In this document: one piece after another, positions 55,048-64,000 of the stretch | Numbering within the stretch: position 1 is the stretch's first letter | Layout: every line of letters starts with the position of its first letter | NCBI RefSeq assembly: GCF_030272615.1 | Contig: NC_081415.1 | Coordinates: 193,920,695 to 193,984,694 of the forward strand | From: Cryptomeria japonica | Taxonomy: Eukaryota; Streptophyta; Pinopsida; Cupressales; Cupressaceae | Direction: 5' to 3' | DNA: 64,000 nt | Program-made: the position numbers and the translations under genes | Notes under the pieces: generated by a model | The model's input: the letters and a program-made list of their open reading frames with translations, nothing else | Database searches by the model: none | Told to the model about the DNA's origin: nothing

Positions 55048-57149
55048 ATGCAGGGTCTCCCGTATATGAGAGAGCACACGGCGGGACAAATTCTTTGCAG
55101 TTTGCGAGATCAGATTCCCCGACTCACTCAGCCAGAGAGAGACACATTGTCGATAGTAGGTTTGTGGTCTATGATTCTTATGCCGGCCATTCGATTTCAT
55201 CCCGCAATGCTGATGGCACTCATGGAGGGATGGGATCCTGACACATGCACGTTCCAGCTTCCAGTAGGGGAGATGACGGTGACACTTGAGGATATGTACC
55301 GCATTCTTCGCCTACCGATCAGAGGAGCTACCATGACATATGCGACCGATCGGTCAGTAGAGGATCATCAGAGGGAGCAGGTATATTGCATAGGGAGAGT
55401 CATGCCGAGTGAGATGAGAGGTCGTATCATGGTCAGCTGGCTCTTACATCCTACAGGAGAGGTGCCCCTCATGAGACGTCTTATGATAGCCATCATTGCA
55501 CTAGCTGTCTGCCCTAATGGGCGAGGTACACACATGCATGGGGGTCTCACATGGTGCATCAGGGCTATGGAGAGACACAGGAGAGTATAAACCTGGGGTC
55601 GGAGTATGCTTGCACATCTCTATCACGACCTCGAGGAGTATGTTTTCAGACAGGGTTGCAGCTTGATGACATGCACACTTCTGCAGGTGTGGATATTTGA
55701 GCACTTTACATGCACCAGGCCTGTCGGCTATCCGATGAGTACGGCTAGCGAGCGACCTAGGGTATTTTCTTATCCACTTACCAGCGAGTGGAGATTTGGA
55801 GATCTATTGTATTGGAGAGTGATGGTTGACAGATTGACAACTGAGGTGACCGTGTGGAGACCATATCTGCGGATGCACAGATGGGATGGGATGGAGAGAC
55901 AGTTAGCATGCCTACAGAGGAACCACCTACTGAGAGGGCGATATCCACACATCGTAGTCCCATTCTACTTTGACCAAGTACGGAGGCAGTTTGGGCTAGA
56001 GCAGTGTGTTCCAGCCGATGTGCTCATCTACACTCGACACTCACGAGTCCTTCCCAGACCCAGAGCACTAGCGAGACCCACGATAGATGATATCGAGATC
56101 ACAGATATAGAGGGGTCCGATCAGGATGTGGTCACTAATTATGCTGCAGACCCTGGGGCATGGCGCAGGTATCTCTCATGGTTTATGAGATCATACCCAG
56201 GGCCTATCTTTCCACCAGATCACCCGACAGGCCATCCAAGCCCATGGAGACATGGAGACCGAGATGAGGATCAGGGATCCAGGTCGAAGGAGCCAGAGGA
56301 GGGAGAGGGTCATGAGGAGGCAGGAGAGCCTGATCCGCCTATAGGAGATCAGCCTAGTGCCAAGGAGGAGGAGGACGAGGATCACGATGAGGAGGAGAGA
56401 GATGATGATGAGGAGAACGAGGATGCAGATGAGGATGAGGATGCAGATGAGGATAGAGATGATGAGGAGGAGTCAGATGCAGCTCCCCATCATTCAGGGG
56501 ATGATACCGTAGCCTTAGATCCTCCCGTTATTCCCCAAAAGGGGGAACATGAGGCGATACGAAGACCTGTACCTATCGCGCACAGATCGTTCGAGCATGG
56601 GGAGCCTAGTAGTTCCCAGTCACAGATGCTACCATATCACGATCCCTACTAGCGTGAGGGAGATCCAGGTATAGTAGGTTTAAATTGATTGATTGATGTT
56701 TTGATGATATAAAATGGTACTAACACAAAATCTATTCTACTGCTACAGCTAATGTGCAGGAGTGGCGTTCCTTGATCCAGCAAGCAGTGACAGATATCTC
56801 CACGATAGCGCAGATCCCTAGTTCCTCATAGGTTGCTTATAGATCTCAAGGGAACGCGGGTCGGCATGATGATTTGTTTTCCCCATTTCGAGTACAGGTA
56901 GAGATATGGAGGGAGAGAGAGCGAGCTCTATCAGAGGACCTTCAGCGGGCACAGCGTGATCTAGCAGCAGCTCAGGCTGAGGCTACCTTGTATCACGTGA
57001 TCCTTATGGATAGGGATCGTAGGAGTTCCTCTCGGAGCCATTCACGATCTATATCACGGTATACCCCTATGGGTCCACCTGCACGGCTAGATCAGGAGGG
57101 AGCATCTAGTCGTCACTCTCCAGCCACCAGCCCTAGGGATAGGAGATGA
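55048..57149 (+). pseudogene. Plant mobile domain (PMD) gene antisense to Gypsy-2
   Basis: Starts at an ATG at 55048 (MQGLPYMREHTAGQIL) unless the CAG before GGTCTCC is a splice acceptor. The first 380 residues match the PMD fold: WDPDTCTFQLPVGEMTVT, LEDMYRILRLPIRGATM, then WIFEHFTCTRP, YPLTSEWRFGDLLYWR and YFDQVRRQFGLEQ. An acidic tail follows (56360-56490, Asp/Glu runs). An intron with GT/AG borders is likely at about 56671-56749. The last exon encodes coiled coil (IWRERERALSEDLQ) and an Arg/Ser-rich end, stopping at 57149. Three in-frame stops (55588 TAA, 56650 TAG and a TAG near 56829) make it a pseudogene here. PMD proteins occur in plant transposons and in the MAIL/MAIN host family; in Tat elements extra antisense frames occur between pol and the 3' LTR. 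Confidence 0.8.
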
Positions 57150-57209
57150 TTTTATAATGTAGGGGAGGTCAGATTTTGGATGTGTAGTGACCTACCTTTG
57201 TATATTGAT

Positions 57210-57256
<47 letters not shown>

Positions 57257-57774
57257 CATGCCTCTTTGTCTCAAACGTGTTATCTTTAATGCCTAAACAA
57301 TGTGTATTGTGATTAAAGTTAATACATTTGGTAGATGTACATGTATGTTCTGAATTTAATTTCCATGTGATTGATTTCTCAATGCTCCATGATTAAATTG
57401 ATACATGTGTGACTTAATTAAAATATTTGATGAAGTACTACATTGATGATAAGGAAGAGAATATGTATTAAGCCTACGAATCATATAACTAATGTGATTT
57501 AATTTGAGTTTAAACACAACATGACACGATTCAACTTAACACATAAAGATATTGTATAATATGTCAACATAATGAAAAATGTAAATCTTTTGCAATTTAC
57601 ATAAATGAATTCAAGACAAATCATAAAGTAAAGAAACGCGCTTGTCAGGAACGAAGCAACATAGATTAAACAAAACATCATTTAATTCTATTTGCTCTAA
57701 CAAAGATATGCTAACATATTATCCAATTTTGAGGAAATGAGAAAGGAAATAGATGGGTGATGAGGAATGAGGAA
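57150..57774. repeat. Intergenic stretch with a (CA)n/(TA)n microsatellite
   Basis: (CA)18 or so at 57210-57246, then TATATATA. The remainder, up to the integrase stop at 57775-57777, is AT-rich without a gene. It separates the convergent ends of the PMD gene and Gypsy-2 pol. Confidence 0.8.
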
Positions 57775-58513
57775 TTAAGCATAGTATCTGCGTAAATGCA
57801 TAGTGTTTATAGGGTCTTTCAGAGGTGTACCATCTACATCCACTATTTTGTAAGCACCTGATCCATAATCTTCAATAACAATGTACGGTCCAAGCCAATT
57901 AGGACTAAATTTTCCCTTTTCTTCAGGTAAGGCATTCACATTGCGCTGATTCTCATAGAGCACTAAGTCACCCACTGAGAAGGAACGTTGAATAACCTTA
58001 TCATTATAGCTTCGTTGTAGAGTTTTGTGATACGCTTGAATATGCTCAAGAGCATTTATATGCTGTCCATCAAGCATCTCAAGCTGTTGAAGCCTTTGTT
58101 CTCTGTAAGAGTCATCATCTACTATACCTTTGAGAGAAATTCTGAGTGATGGAATCTCTAATTCTAAAGGCATAATAGCATCAACACCATAAACAAGATT
58201 ATAAGGAGTAGTTCCTGTAGCAATTCGTACACTCATTCGGTAGCCCCAAAGAGCATAGATTAGCTGAGTACTCCAATCCTTACCATGCTTATTCACGGTT
58301 TTGCGAAGAATTTGTTCAATTATTTTATTGGATGATTCGGCTTGACCATTTGATTGAGGATAGTATGGTGTAGAAAATCGATGTTTGATATGATATTTCT
58401 TGAGGAATTTCTTCACATCTTTGTTTTTAAATGATGTCCCATTATCAGAGATTATAGTGGAAGGTATCCCAAATCGAGAAATAATGTTTTCTAGAAGAAA
58501 TCAACAAATCACT
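57775..58513 (-). pseudogene. Gypsy-2 integrase, C-terminal two-thirds
   Basis: A 213-codon open segment (58416-57775) starts within the core: YHIKHRFSTPYYPQSNGQAE holds the catalytic Glu, followed by ALWGYRMSVRIATGTTPY, VYGVDAIMPLELEIPSLRI and GDLVLYENQRN. It ends KDPINTMHLRRYYA at a TAA. The upstream 100 bases, with the second catalytic Asp region (IISDNG near 58440), are cut off from the main frame by a stop and a frame change near 58500. With the 1,260-codon frame it forms one ancestral pol. Confidence 0.9.
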
Positions 58514-61500
58514 TCAGCAGTAGTGGAGCAGAGAGGAACAACTTCTACCCACTTTGTAAAGTAATCTGTCGCGGTTATAATGAAAGTATTTCCTTGAGAT
58601 GAAGGAGGGAGAGATTTTACCGATGAGATCCAACCCCCATGCAGAGAAAGGCCAAGAGGCTACCTGAGAACGGAGTTCTTGGGCAGGAGCATGAATCAAA
58701 TTATTGTGTTGTTGACATTGATGACATTTCTTAACAAACAAAAAAGAGTCCTGCTGCATACTTTGCCAATAATATCCCATACGGAGCAATCTTTGAACCA
58801 AGGATTTACCTCCAAAATGCCCCCCACAGGCACTTGAATGCACCTCTTCAAGAGCAATAGGGATTTCTGATTTGTTAAGATAGTGAAGGAGAAGACCATT
58901 ATAACCCCTTCGGTAAAGAACATTAGAAAGAATGATATATCTAGCAGACAACTTGCGAACTCTAGCCCTGGTGTTCCTATTGGCGGAATTAGGAAAAGTA
59001 CCATCAGTCAAGTATCTTACGATATGCGAGTACCATTCATCTGAGTCTATAAAGTCGCAACATGTCACTAGGCTGGAATCATCTACAATAGCTGGAGAAA
59101 TAAGGTTGTGAATAACAAATTTAAGATCAACCACGGGGTCCTTTAAAGATACAAGAGAAGCCACACATGCCATTGCGTCCGCATGTCGATTATCTTTTCG
59201 AGGAACAGGTTCTATGGTGTAAGAATCAAATTTTTGTAACAAAGAGATAGCAAGGTCTTTATATTGTGATAATTTGTCTTGTTTCGCTTGATACAGTCCT
59301 GTTACTTGTCTTATAATCAGTTCAGAATCTCCAAAAATATGTATGTGTTTTATATTCAGAGCCAAGGCTGCCTTTATTCCTGCTATAAGAGCCTCATACT
59401 CAGCAATGTTATTGGTACATAGGAAATTGAGATGGTAAGATAAGGGAATGGACTTCTTTGTAGGAGAAATCAGAACAACACCTGCCCCCGATCCCGTACG
59501 ACACTTAGAGCCATCAAAGTATAACTCCCAAGTTTCATCTTTTTCTGTACAAAGGATGAAATCGTCAGGAAAAGACTCAGGGTTAGGGAAGGAGAAAGGT
59601 GAAGGGGCCTCAACTAAGTGATCGGTCAAAGCTTGCCCTTTAATTGCTCTTTGTGAAACAAATTTAAGGTCAAATTCAGTTAACATCATAACCCACTTAG
59701 CTAGGCGTCCTGATAAATTAGTTTTAGAGAAAAGATGCTTCAACGGATCAAACTTTACCATGACGTGGACTTCTGAATTTAAGAGATAATGTCTCAATTT
59801 CTGAGTCGCAAACACCAAGGCCAAGCATTGTCTTTCTATCGTAGAATATCGGGTCTCATAATCGAGTAAGGTACGATTTATATAATAAACCAGACACTCC
59901 TTACCATCTTTATCATGTTGTGCCAATAATGTTGCAAGAGCATGAGAGGAAGCTGCTGTATAAAGAAGGAAGGGTTTAGAACGTTCGGTCGGTCGAAGGA
60001 CAGGAGGATTAGCCAAATACCCTTTTAAATCTTCAAATGCTTGCTGACAATATTCATTCCATTGAAAAGTGATATTCTTTTTAAGAAGTTGAGTAAAAGG
60101 AAAAGTACGATCCGCAAGTTGAGATACAAACCTACGAATAGCTTGAATCTTTCCTTGTAAGCTTTTGAGTTGAGACACATTTCTAGGAGGTGGCATGTTG
60201 ACAATAGCATCTATTTTCTTAGTATCCACCTCAATCCCACGATGCGAAACTATGAATCCTAATAGTTTTCCACTATCTACACCAAAAACACATTTTCGGG
60301 GATTCAAGCGCATGTGATATTTATGAATTCTTTCAAAGATTTGATGAAGGATCTTAATGTGATCTATGCGGAGAACGGATTTGGCTAAAACATCATCAAC
60401 ATAATCTTCTAAAATCTTATGCATGTAATCGTGAAAGACAAGGGTCATCGCTCGTTGATAAGTTGTGCCGGCATTTTTAAGTCCGAAAGGCATCATTATC
60501 CAACAAAACGTACCCCAAGGAGTGGTGAAAGCAGTTTTGAATTGATCTTGAGGATTAATGTAAATTTGATTGTATCCTGAAAAACCATCCATGAAGGATA
60601 ACAAGGCATGTCCTGCCGTAGAATCAACTATCATGTCAATGTTTGGAAGAGGGAAATCATCTTTTAAAGAAGCTTTATTTAAATCTCGGAAATCGGCACA
60701 CATTCTTATTTTATTATCTGGTTTAGCCACAGCGATAATATTTGAAATCCATGGGGAATAATCAATAGGGCGGATAAATCCAGCCTCCAATAATTTTTCA
60801 ATCTCAGCCTTAACAAGCAGAGCCACCTTAGGATTCATTTTTTGAATCTTTTGTTTCACGGGCTTAGCATCAGGAACTAGGACAATATTATGAGTAACAA
60901 TCTTAGGATCTATACCAGGCATGTCAGAGTATGTCCAAGCAAAGATCTCGGGGAATTCATGCAATAAATCTTCATATTGTTTTTGTTCCCCTTCGTCCAG
61001 ACATTTTCCAATTTTAATAACTTTTTCTTCATTGCAAGGATCCATCTTAACATTAGTGGTGTCACTTATGAGAAGATTACTTTGTTGAGGAGTATCTTTT
61101 AACTGAGGGAATTCTTTCACAATCTCATCATTATCAATCTCTTTTCCAAAATAGGCTTCAGTGTTCAAACAATAAGGGAGTCCCCTATTGTGATGATAAC
61201 AAGGAAGAGTATCATATGCTCCTAAAAATTCAGCTAAAGCATCATCGGTAGGAAAAACATCCAAAGCACAGGCACACGAAGGATCTTCATCAATATACTC
61301 AGGGTGTTGCATTGATAGAGATGTAGAAATAGTATTAACGCTAATACATGGTCTTCTAGAAGCTTTAGTGCGCTTACAGGGATTATAGCCAAGTCCGAAG
61401 GCATAATTGTGAAGATTATTCTCTAGAGGAACTTTTATCCCTTGTTCGTGAGCGCCACAACCATTTCCATGATACCCATGCTTAGCAAAAATGCGAAAAC

Positions 61501-62296
61501 CACGACCATAACGATCAGCCATTTCAGAAAGAGAAGGTGGTTTTTCATAAGACAAAGAGTCAAACTCTTCAGAATTGGAAGTGCGGGGAGAAGAAGTTTG
61601 AGAAGCGGCCACGAAGTTATTACTCACAGGTTCAGGTAATGTTGATTGATTTTTAGCTTCTTCCTTCTTTTCAGCTTTAAGCTCTCTAGAAGGAACCTTA
61701 TATTCACCCACAAAGGTAGGATTAAAATCAAGAGATCCCCAATCGTCGTCTGCGAGAATCTTCTCAGGATCAAAATCCTTCTTATGTGTAGTTTCAAATT
61801 GAGAAGAGTCTTCTTCAGGAGCTCCAGACTCATCCAAAGAATTTTGATCATCAGAAAGCGAGGATTCACCGATAGGTATCTTGTTTAAAGAGTCATCACT
61901 AGACGAGGACGGCTTAGAAGAACCCCCTTTGGAAGTAGATGTTTGTAAACAAGCTTGGAAGTTAGTATCACCTATCAAGGTATATGTCTTATTGTTATAA
62001 ATAAATTTAACTTGTCTATGCAATGTAGAGGGGACAGCTTGCATACTGTGAATCCAAGGTCTCCCTAATAACAAGTTGTATGTTAGATTTCCCGACATGA
62101 CATGGATAGGAGTAGGCAAAGTAACAGGCCCCACTGTGAGGGATAAGGTGATAATACCTAATGAAGTTTTAGCCACATTGTCAAAGCCTCGAATAGGACG
62201 AGAGTCAGGCTCAATTAGGGATGTATCCACATTCATCTTATGCAAAAGATTAATGCTACACACATTAAGACCAGAGCCATATCTACTAGTGTTCAT
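58514..62296 (-). CDS. Gypsy-2 protease / reverse transcriptase / RNase H / integrase frame
   Basis: 1,260 codons open from the ATG at 62296. Residues 1-100 are a retropepsin-like domain (GSGLNVCSINLLHKM, LLLGRPWIHSM), but the catalytic Asp expected just before GS is not in this frame. Residues about 262-305 resemble a G-patch (GRGFRIFAKHGYHGNGCGA, HEQGIKVP). Reverse transcriptase follows (IRMCADFRDLNKAS, FMDGFSGYNQI, catalytic YVDDVL at about residue 632). A first RNase H has LLYTAASSHALATLLAQ, with Thr where the first Asp is expected. A second, complete-looking RNase H has ELYFDGSK, NNIAEYEAL, IFGDSELI and NRHADAM (about 920-1060). The integrase zinc region (HSSACGGHFGG, CHQCQQHN) and first core Asp (AWGLDLIGK) end the frame. 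The ATG may not be the original start, since coding continues upstream in another frame. Confidence 0.92.
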   Translation of the reverse strand: MNTSRYGSGLNVCSINLLHKMNVDTSLIEPDSRPIRGFDNVAKTSLGIITLSLTVGPVTLPTPIHVMSGNLTYNLLLGRPWIHSMQAVPSTLHRQVKFIYNNKTYTLIGDTNFQACLQTSTSKGGSSKPSSSSDDSLNKIPIGESSLSDDQNSLDESGAPEEDSSQFETTHKKDFDPEKILADDDWGSLDFNPTFVGEYKVPSRELKAEKKEEAKNQSTLPEPVSNNFVAASQTSSPRTSNSEEFDSLSYEKPPSLSEMADRYGRGFRIFAKHGYHGNGCGAHEQGIKVPLENNLHNYAFGLGYNPCKRTKASRRPCISVNTISTSLSMQHPEYIDEDPSCACALDVFPTDDALAEFLGAYDTLPCYHHNRGLPYCLNTEAYFGKEIDNDEIVKEFPQLKDTPQQSNLLISDTTNVKMDPCNEEKVIKIGKCLDEGEQKQYEDLLHEFPEIFAWTYSDMPGIDPKIVTHNIVLVPDAKPVKQKIQKMNPKVALLVKAEIEKLLEAGFIRPIDYSPWISNIIAVAKPDNKIRMCADFRDLNKASLKDDFPLPNIDMIVDSTAGHALLSFMDGFSGYNQIYINPQDQFKTAFTTPWGTFCWIMMPFGLKNAGTTYQRAMTLVFHDYMHKILEDYVDDVLAKSVLRIDHIKILHQIFERIHKYHMRLNPRKCVFGVDSGKLLGFIVSHRGIEVDTKKIDAIVNMPPPRNVSQLKSLQGKIQAIRRFVSQLADRTFPFTQLLKKNITFQWNEYCQQAFEDLKGYLANPPVLRPTERSKPFLLYTAASSHALATLLAQHDKDGKECLVYYINRTLLDYETRYSTIERQCLALVFATQKLRHYLLNSEVHVMVKFDPLKHLFSKTNLSGRLAKWVMMLTEFDLKFVSQRAIKGQALTDHLVEAPSPFSFPNPESFPDDFILCTEKDETWELYFDGSKCRTGSGAGVVLISPTKKSIPLSYHLNFLCTNNIAEYEALIAGIKAALALNIKHIHIFGDSELIIRQVTGLYQAKQDKLSQYKDLAISLLQKFDSYTIEPVPRKDNRHADAMACVASLVSLKDPVVDLKFVIHNLISPAIVDDSSLVTCCDFIDSDEWYSHIVRYLTDGTFPNSANRNTRARVRKLSARYIILSNVLYRRGYNGLLLHYLNKSEIPIALEEVHSSACGGHFGGKSLVQRLLRMGYYWQSMQQDSFLFVKKCHQCQQHNNLIHAPAQELRSQVASWPFSAWGLDLIGKISPSFISRKYFHYNRDRLLYKVGRSCSSLLHYC

Positions 62297-63321
62297 CTTA
62301 TAGCAGTGTCTTTCATGATAACCACAATCATCAAGGGATCATATTGATGTTGAATTTCACTGGTAGGCAACTCATCTTGGGTAAACACAATTTGAGCTTT
62401 AGGATTCATCACAGAGTTAACCAAAGATGCTATATTACTAGATGTATTCGGTGGAGGAACATTCAGATCTTTCAAGGCATCTTGTAACATTCCATGATGA
62501 GCGGAAGAAGTTTGAATGAAATCCCAAAGGGATATCTTAGCAGGGGTAACTTTAAGTTGTTCTATGAGATCATATTCCTTACTAAGAACTTGTGAAATAC
62601 GTGGAGCTTGCGGAAGAATTGGTTGAGGATTCGGAAGAGAAACTGGAATAATAGGAGGAGAACTAGGCTGCCTATTATTTCTGGTATGGTAAGTATCGGC
62701 AACCGCATGATAACTCTCTCTAGTTATTTGCTTGGCATAATTATAAGGACTTATAGGTTTTCTTCCTTGCACAGTGATGATAGGTTTATTTGGAGTAATA
62801 AAGGAGTCATGATCATACCCTCCTTGGACAGTAAGGAGAGGTGATTTAGGAACTTGAAAGGTGGGAGAAGGACAAGCACCTTGCACTTCAAAGAGAGGCC
62901 TATTATGCTCATTCAAGTTTATCATGTTAACCAATTTAGAAGTCTTGTTCTTGTTTAGAGATTTCGATAAAGCCACAAAGTCATCAAGAGCATCATCCAA
63001 CAAAGCATGATCATATCTATTAAAAGGTTTATCTTTTGATTCAAAAGGAGACATCTCCTCATAGAGGGGATTATTGAAAATAACCATGTTACTAGATTTA
63101 GTAGAAGAGTTGATAGGAATGTACCCTTGAGAGGAATCATTCGACTTATCTTTCTCATCACAACGAAATGGCATAGTAACAAGGTTTATGAGTTTTTGGT
63201 AAAATTAAGGTTTGGCATCTTTAGGGTTCAAAAACTCATCTAAAGCTTCATCTAATTCGTCTTGGCTATACTCATAATAATCATCATAAGCATGAACATT
63301 TTGTAAATAAAAGTCTGACAT
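62293..63321 (-). pseudogene. Gypsy-2 N-terminal polyprotein segment lacking a gag core
   Basis: The frame begins at an ATG at 63321 (MSDFYLQNVHAYDDYYEYSQ), meets one stop near 63210, and is open for 293 codons from 63174 to 62293. It is acidic and polar and contains three spaced copies of a PLLTVQG-like heptad (PLFEVQG, PLLTVQG, PIITVQG). Near its end, YDLIEQLKVTPAKISLWDF and LQDALKDLNVP match the linker that precedes the protease in plant Gypsy polyproteins. No retrotransposon gag domain and no zinc knuckle is present, although only about 160 bases separate the ATG from the primer site. The frame ends at a TGA about 20 bases before the protease active-site region, which lies in the other frame. 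Confidence 0.7.
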
Positions 63322-63381
63322 TTTGAAATAAAAGTTGCATAAAACTTAGACACACAATGCAAAGAAACAAAGAACACACAC

Positions 63382-63404
63382 TTCTTTTTTTTTTTTTTTT
63401 TTTT
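63382..63404. repeat. T homopolymer in the Gypsy-2 leader
   Basis: About 21 T in a row between the primer site and the first frame; A-rich on the coding strand. Confidence 0.9.
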
Positions 63405-63478
63405 GAAAATGAAATGAAAACACACTAAATCTAGATCTAGATCTAAAAAATGCAATGCAAGAGGAAGCAATGATAGAT

Positions 63479-63495
63479 TCACGTCGGGTTCACCA
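63479..63495 (-). other. Primer-binding site of Gypsy-2
   Basis: The minus strand reads TGGTGAACCCGACGTGA, five bases inside the 5' LTR end. The matching tRNA is not assigned here. Confidence 0.6.
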
Positions 63496-63500
63496 AAATA

Positions 63501-64000
63501 TGTGGGGGAAAAAGCGAGACTAGGTTATCATGCCCTAATCCTACCTTTTGACACACATTACGGAATACGAAAGAGCCTAGAGGTATCGCACAATTGGCTA
63601 CTTCTTTTTGTGAAAGAGAGAGCCACGGGCTACCTATTAGGGTTTCTATTCCTTTGTTGCAATTGAAAGGTAAGATTATGCAAGTTCAATTCCTAACCCT
63701 AAAGTGCAAGTATGAACTAATAACAAGATTGTAGAATTGAAACTAAATAATGGAAAGCTGTAAACACAAGGACAAGACAAGAATGTAGATGCGTACCCAG
63801 AGTTAAAATCTGAGTGAAAATGTTCGGGACGGGGGCGCAGGCTCCACTGTCCTGATTCTGCTCCTGAAACTGTTGTTTTGCAACCTGAAAAGCTGTCGGA
63901 AATGCTGAAACTTGCTGTCTGACAGAGGGACCAGGGCGCCCAGCGCCACTGTCCTAGGGACCAGGGCACCTAGCTTCGGCAAGTTGGTCTGCAATAACCT
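63501..64000 (-). repeat. 5' LTR of Gypsy-2, truncated by the window edge
   Basis: Matches 52452-52940 closely (TGTGGGGGAAAAAGCG, CCTAATCCTACCTTTTGAC, GGGACGGGGGCGC) with small indels, and runs off the window. Confidence 0.9.

Larger units (their letters stand above)
52452..64000 (-). mobile_element. Gypsy-2, Tat-like LTR retrotransposon, incomplete at the right edge
   Basis: The 3' LTR is 52452-54123. Coding runs on the minus strand from 63321 to 57775 and the 5' LTR starts at 63501 and leaves the window. TGTGGGGGAAAAAGCGAGAC opens both LTRs on the plus strand. The order protease, reverse transcriptase, RNase H, second RNase H, integrase is Gypsy, and the second (archaeal-type) RNase H before integrase is characteristic of the Tat lineage. 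A plus-strand plant-mobile-domain gene occupies the space between pol and the 3' LTR. The right-hand target duplication cannot be seen; the left flank is AACTA. Confidence 0.9.

Overview
The window looks like nuclear DNA of a large, repeat-rich plant genome. A gymnosperm such as a conifer is my best guess from style: AT-rich sequence, old and divergent LTR elements, deep nesting and no compact host genes. That is inference. I see no rRNA gene, no functional tRNA gene, no CRISPR array and no host protein gene that is clearly intact. Nearly everything recognisable is a mobile element, mostly decayed.

Layout. 1-3635: 5' end of a minus-strand Gypsy-like element, with an Asn/Pro-rich gag-like frame that runs off the left edge and a probable LTR ending near 3635. 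4742-12199: complete Copia-like non-autonomous element (LTRs 4747-5847 and 11137-12194, target duplication GGGTT) with a zinc-knuckle gag frame and a long second frame but no polymerase. About 12541-13830: fragment of a related element. 14249-39692: LTR element with 1.84-kb LTRs and duplication AACAT. Its own interior is only about 1.7 kb and is split by a probable 20-kb terminal-inverted-repeat element (17055-37109). That insert holds a plus-strand multi-exon gene (17.5-20.0 kb), an array of 359-bp repeats (20.8-22.9 kb), a minus-strand transposase-like pseudogene (26.7-23.8 kb), a possible BTB fragment, GA-rich and palindromic repeats, and a nested minus-strand Copia element (28095-34697, duplication CATCA). 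39698-47087: AT-rich spacer with a tRNA-derived SINE (43869-44080, 13-bp duplication) and a three-copy 227-bp tandem repeat. About 47088-52451: 3' part of a minus-strand Gypsy/Tat element (Gypsy-1). 52452 to the right edge: a second minus-strand Gypsy/Tat element (Gypsy-2) inserted in the RNase H region of the first, with LTR 52452-54123, an antisense plant-mobile-domain gene, and a long pol frame.

How they work together. The polymerase-less Copia-like element at 4.7-12.2 kb shares its primer-binding site, polypurine tract and LTR-end style with the pol-bearing Copia at 28-34.7 kb, as expected of a parasite and helper pair. Gypsy-2 carries protease, a G-patch-like segment, reverse transcriptase, two RNase H domains (the Tat-lineage signature) and integrase, plus a PMD gene on the opposite strand. 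In-frame stops and frameshifts show that the copies seen here are mostly inactive. The least explained signals are the repeated palindromes spaced 29-30 bp near both ends of the putative 20-kb element, the unfamiliar nine-exon gene inside it, and the second frame of the non-autonomous Copia-like element.
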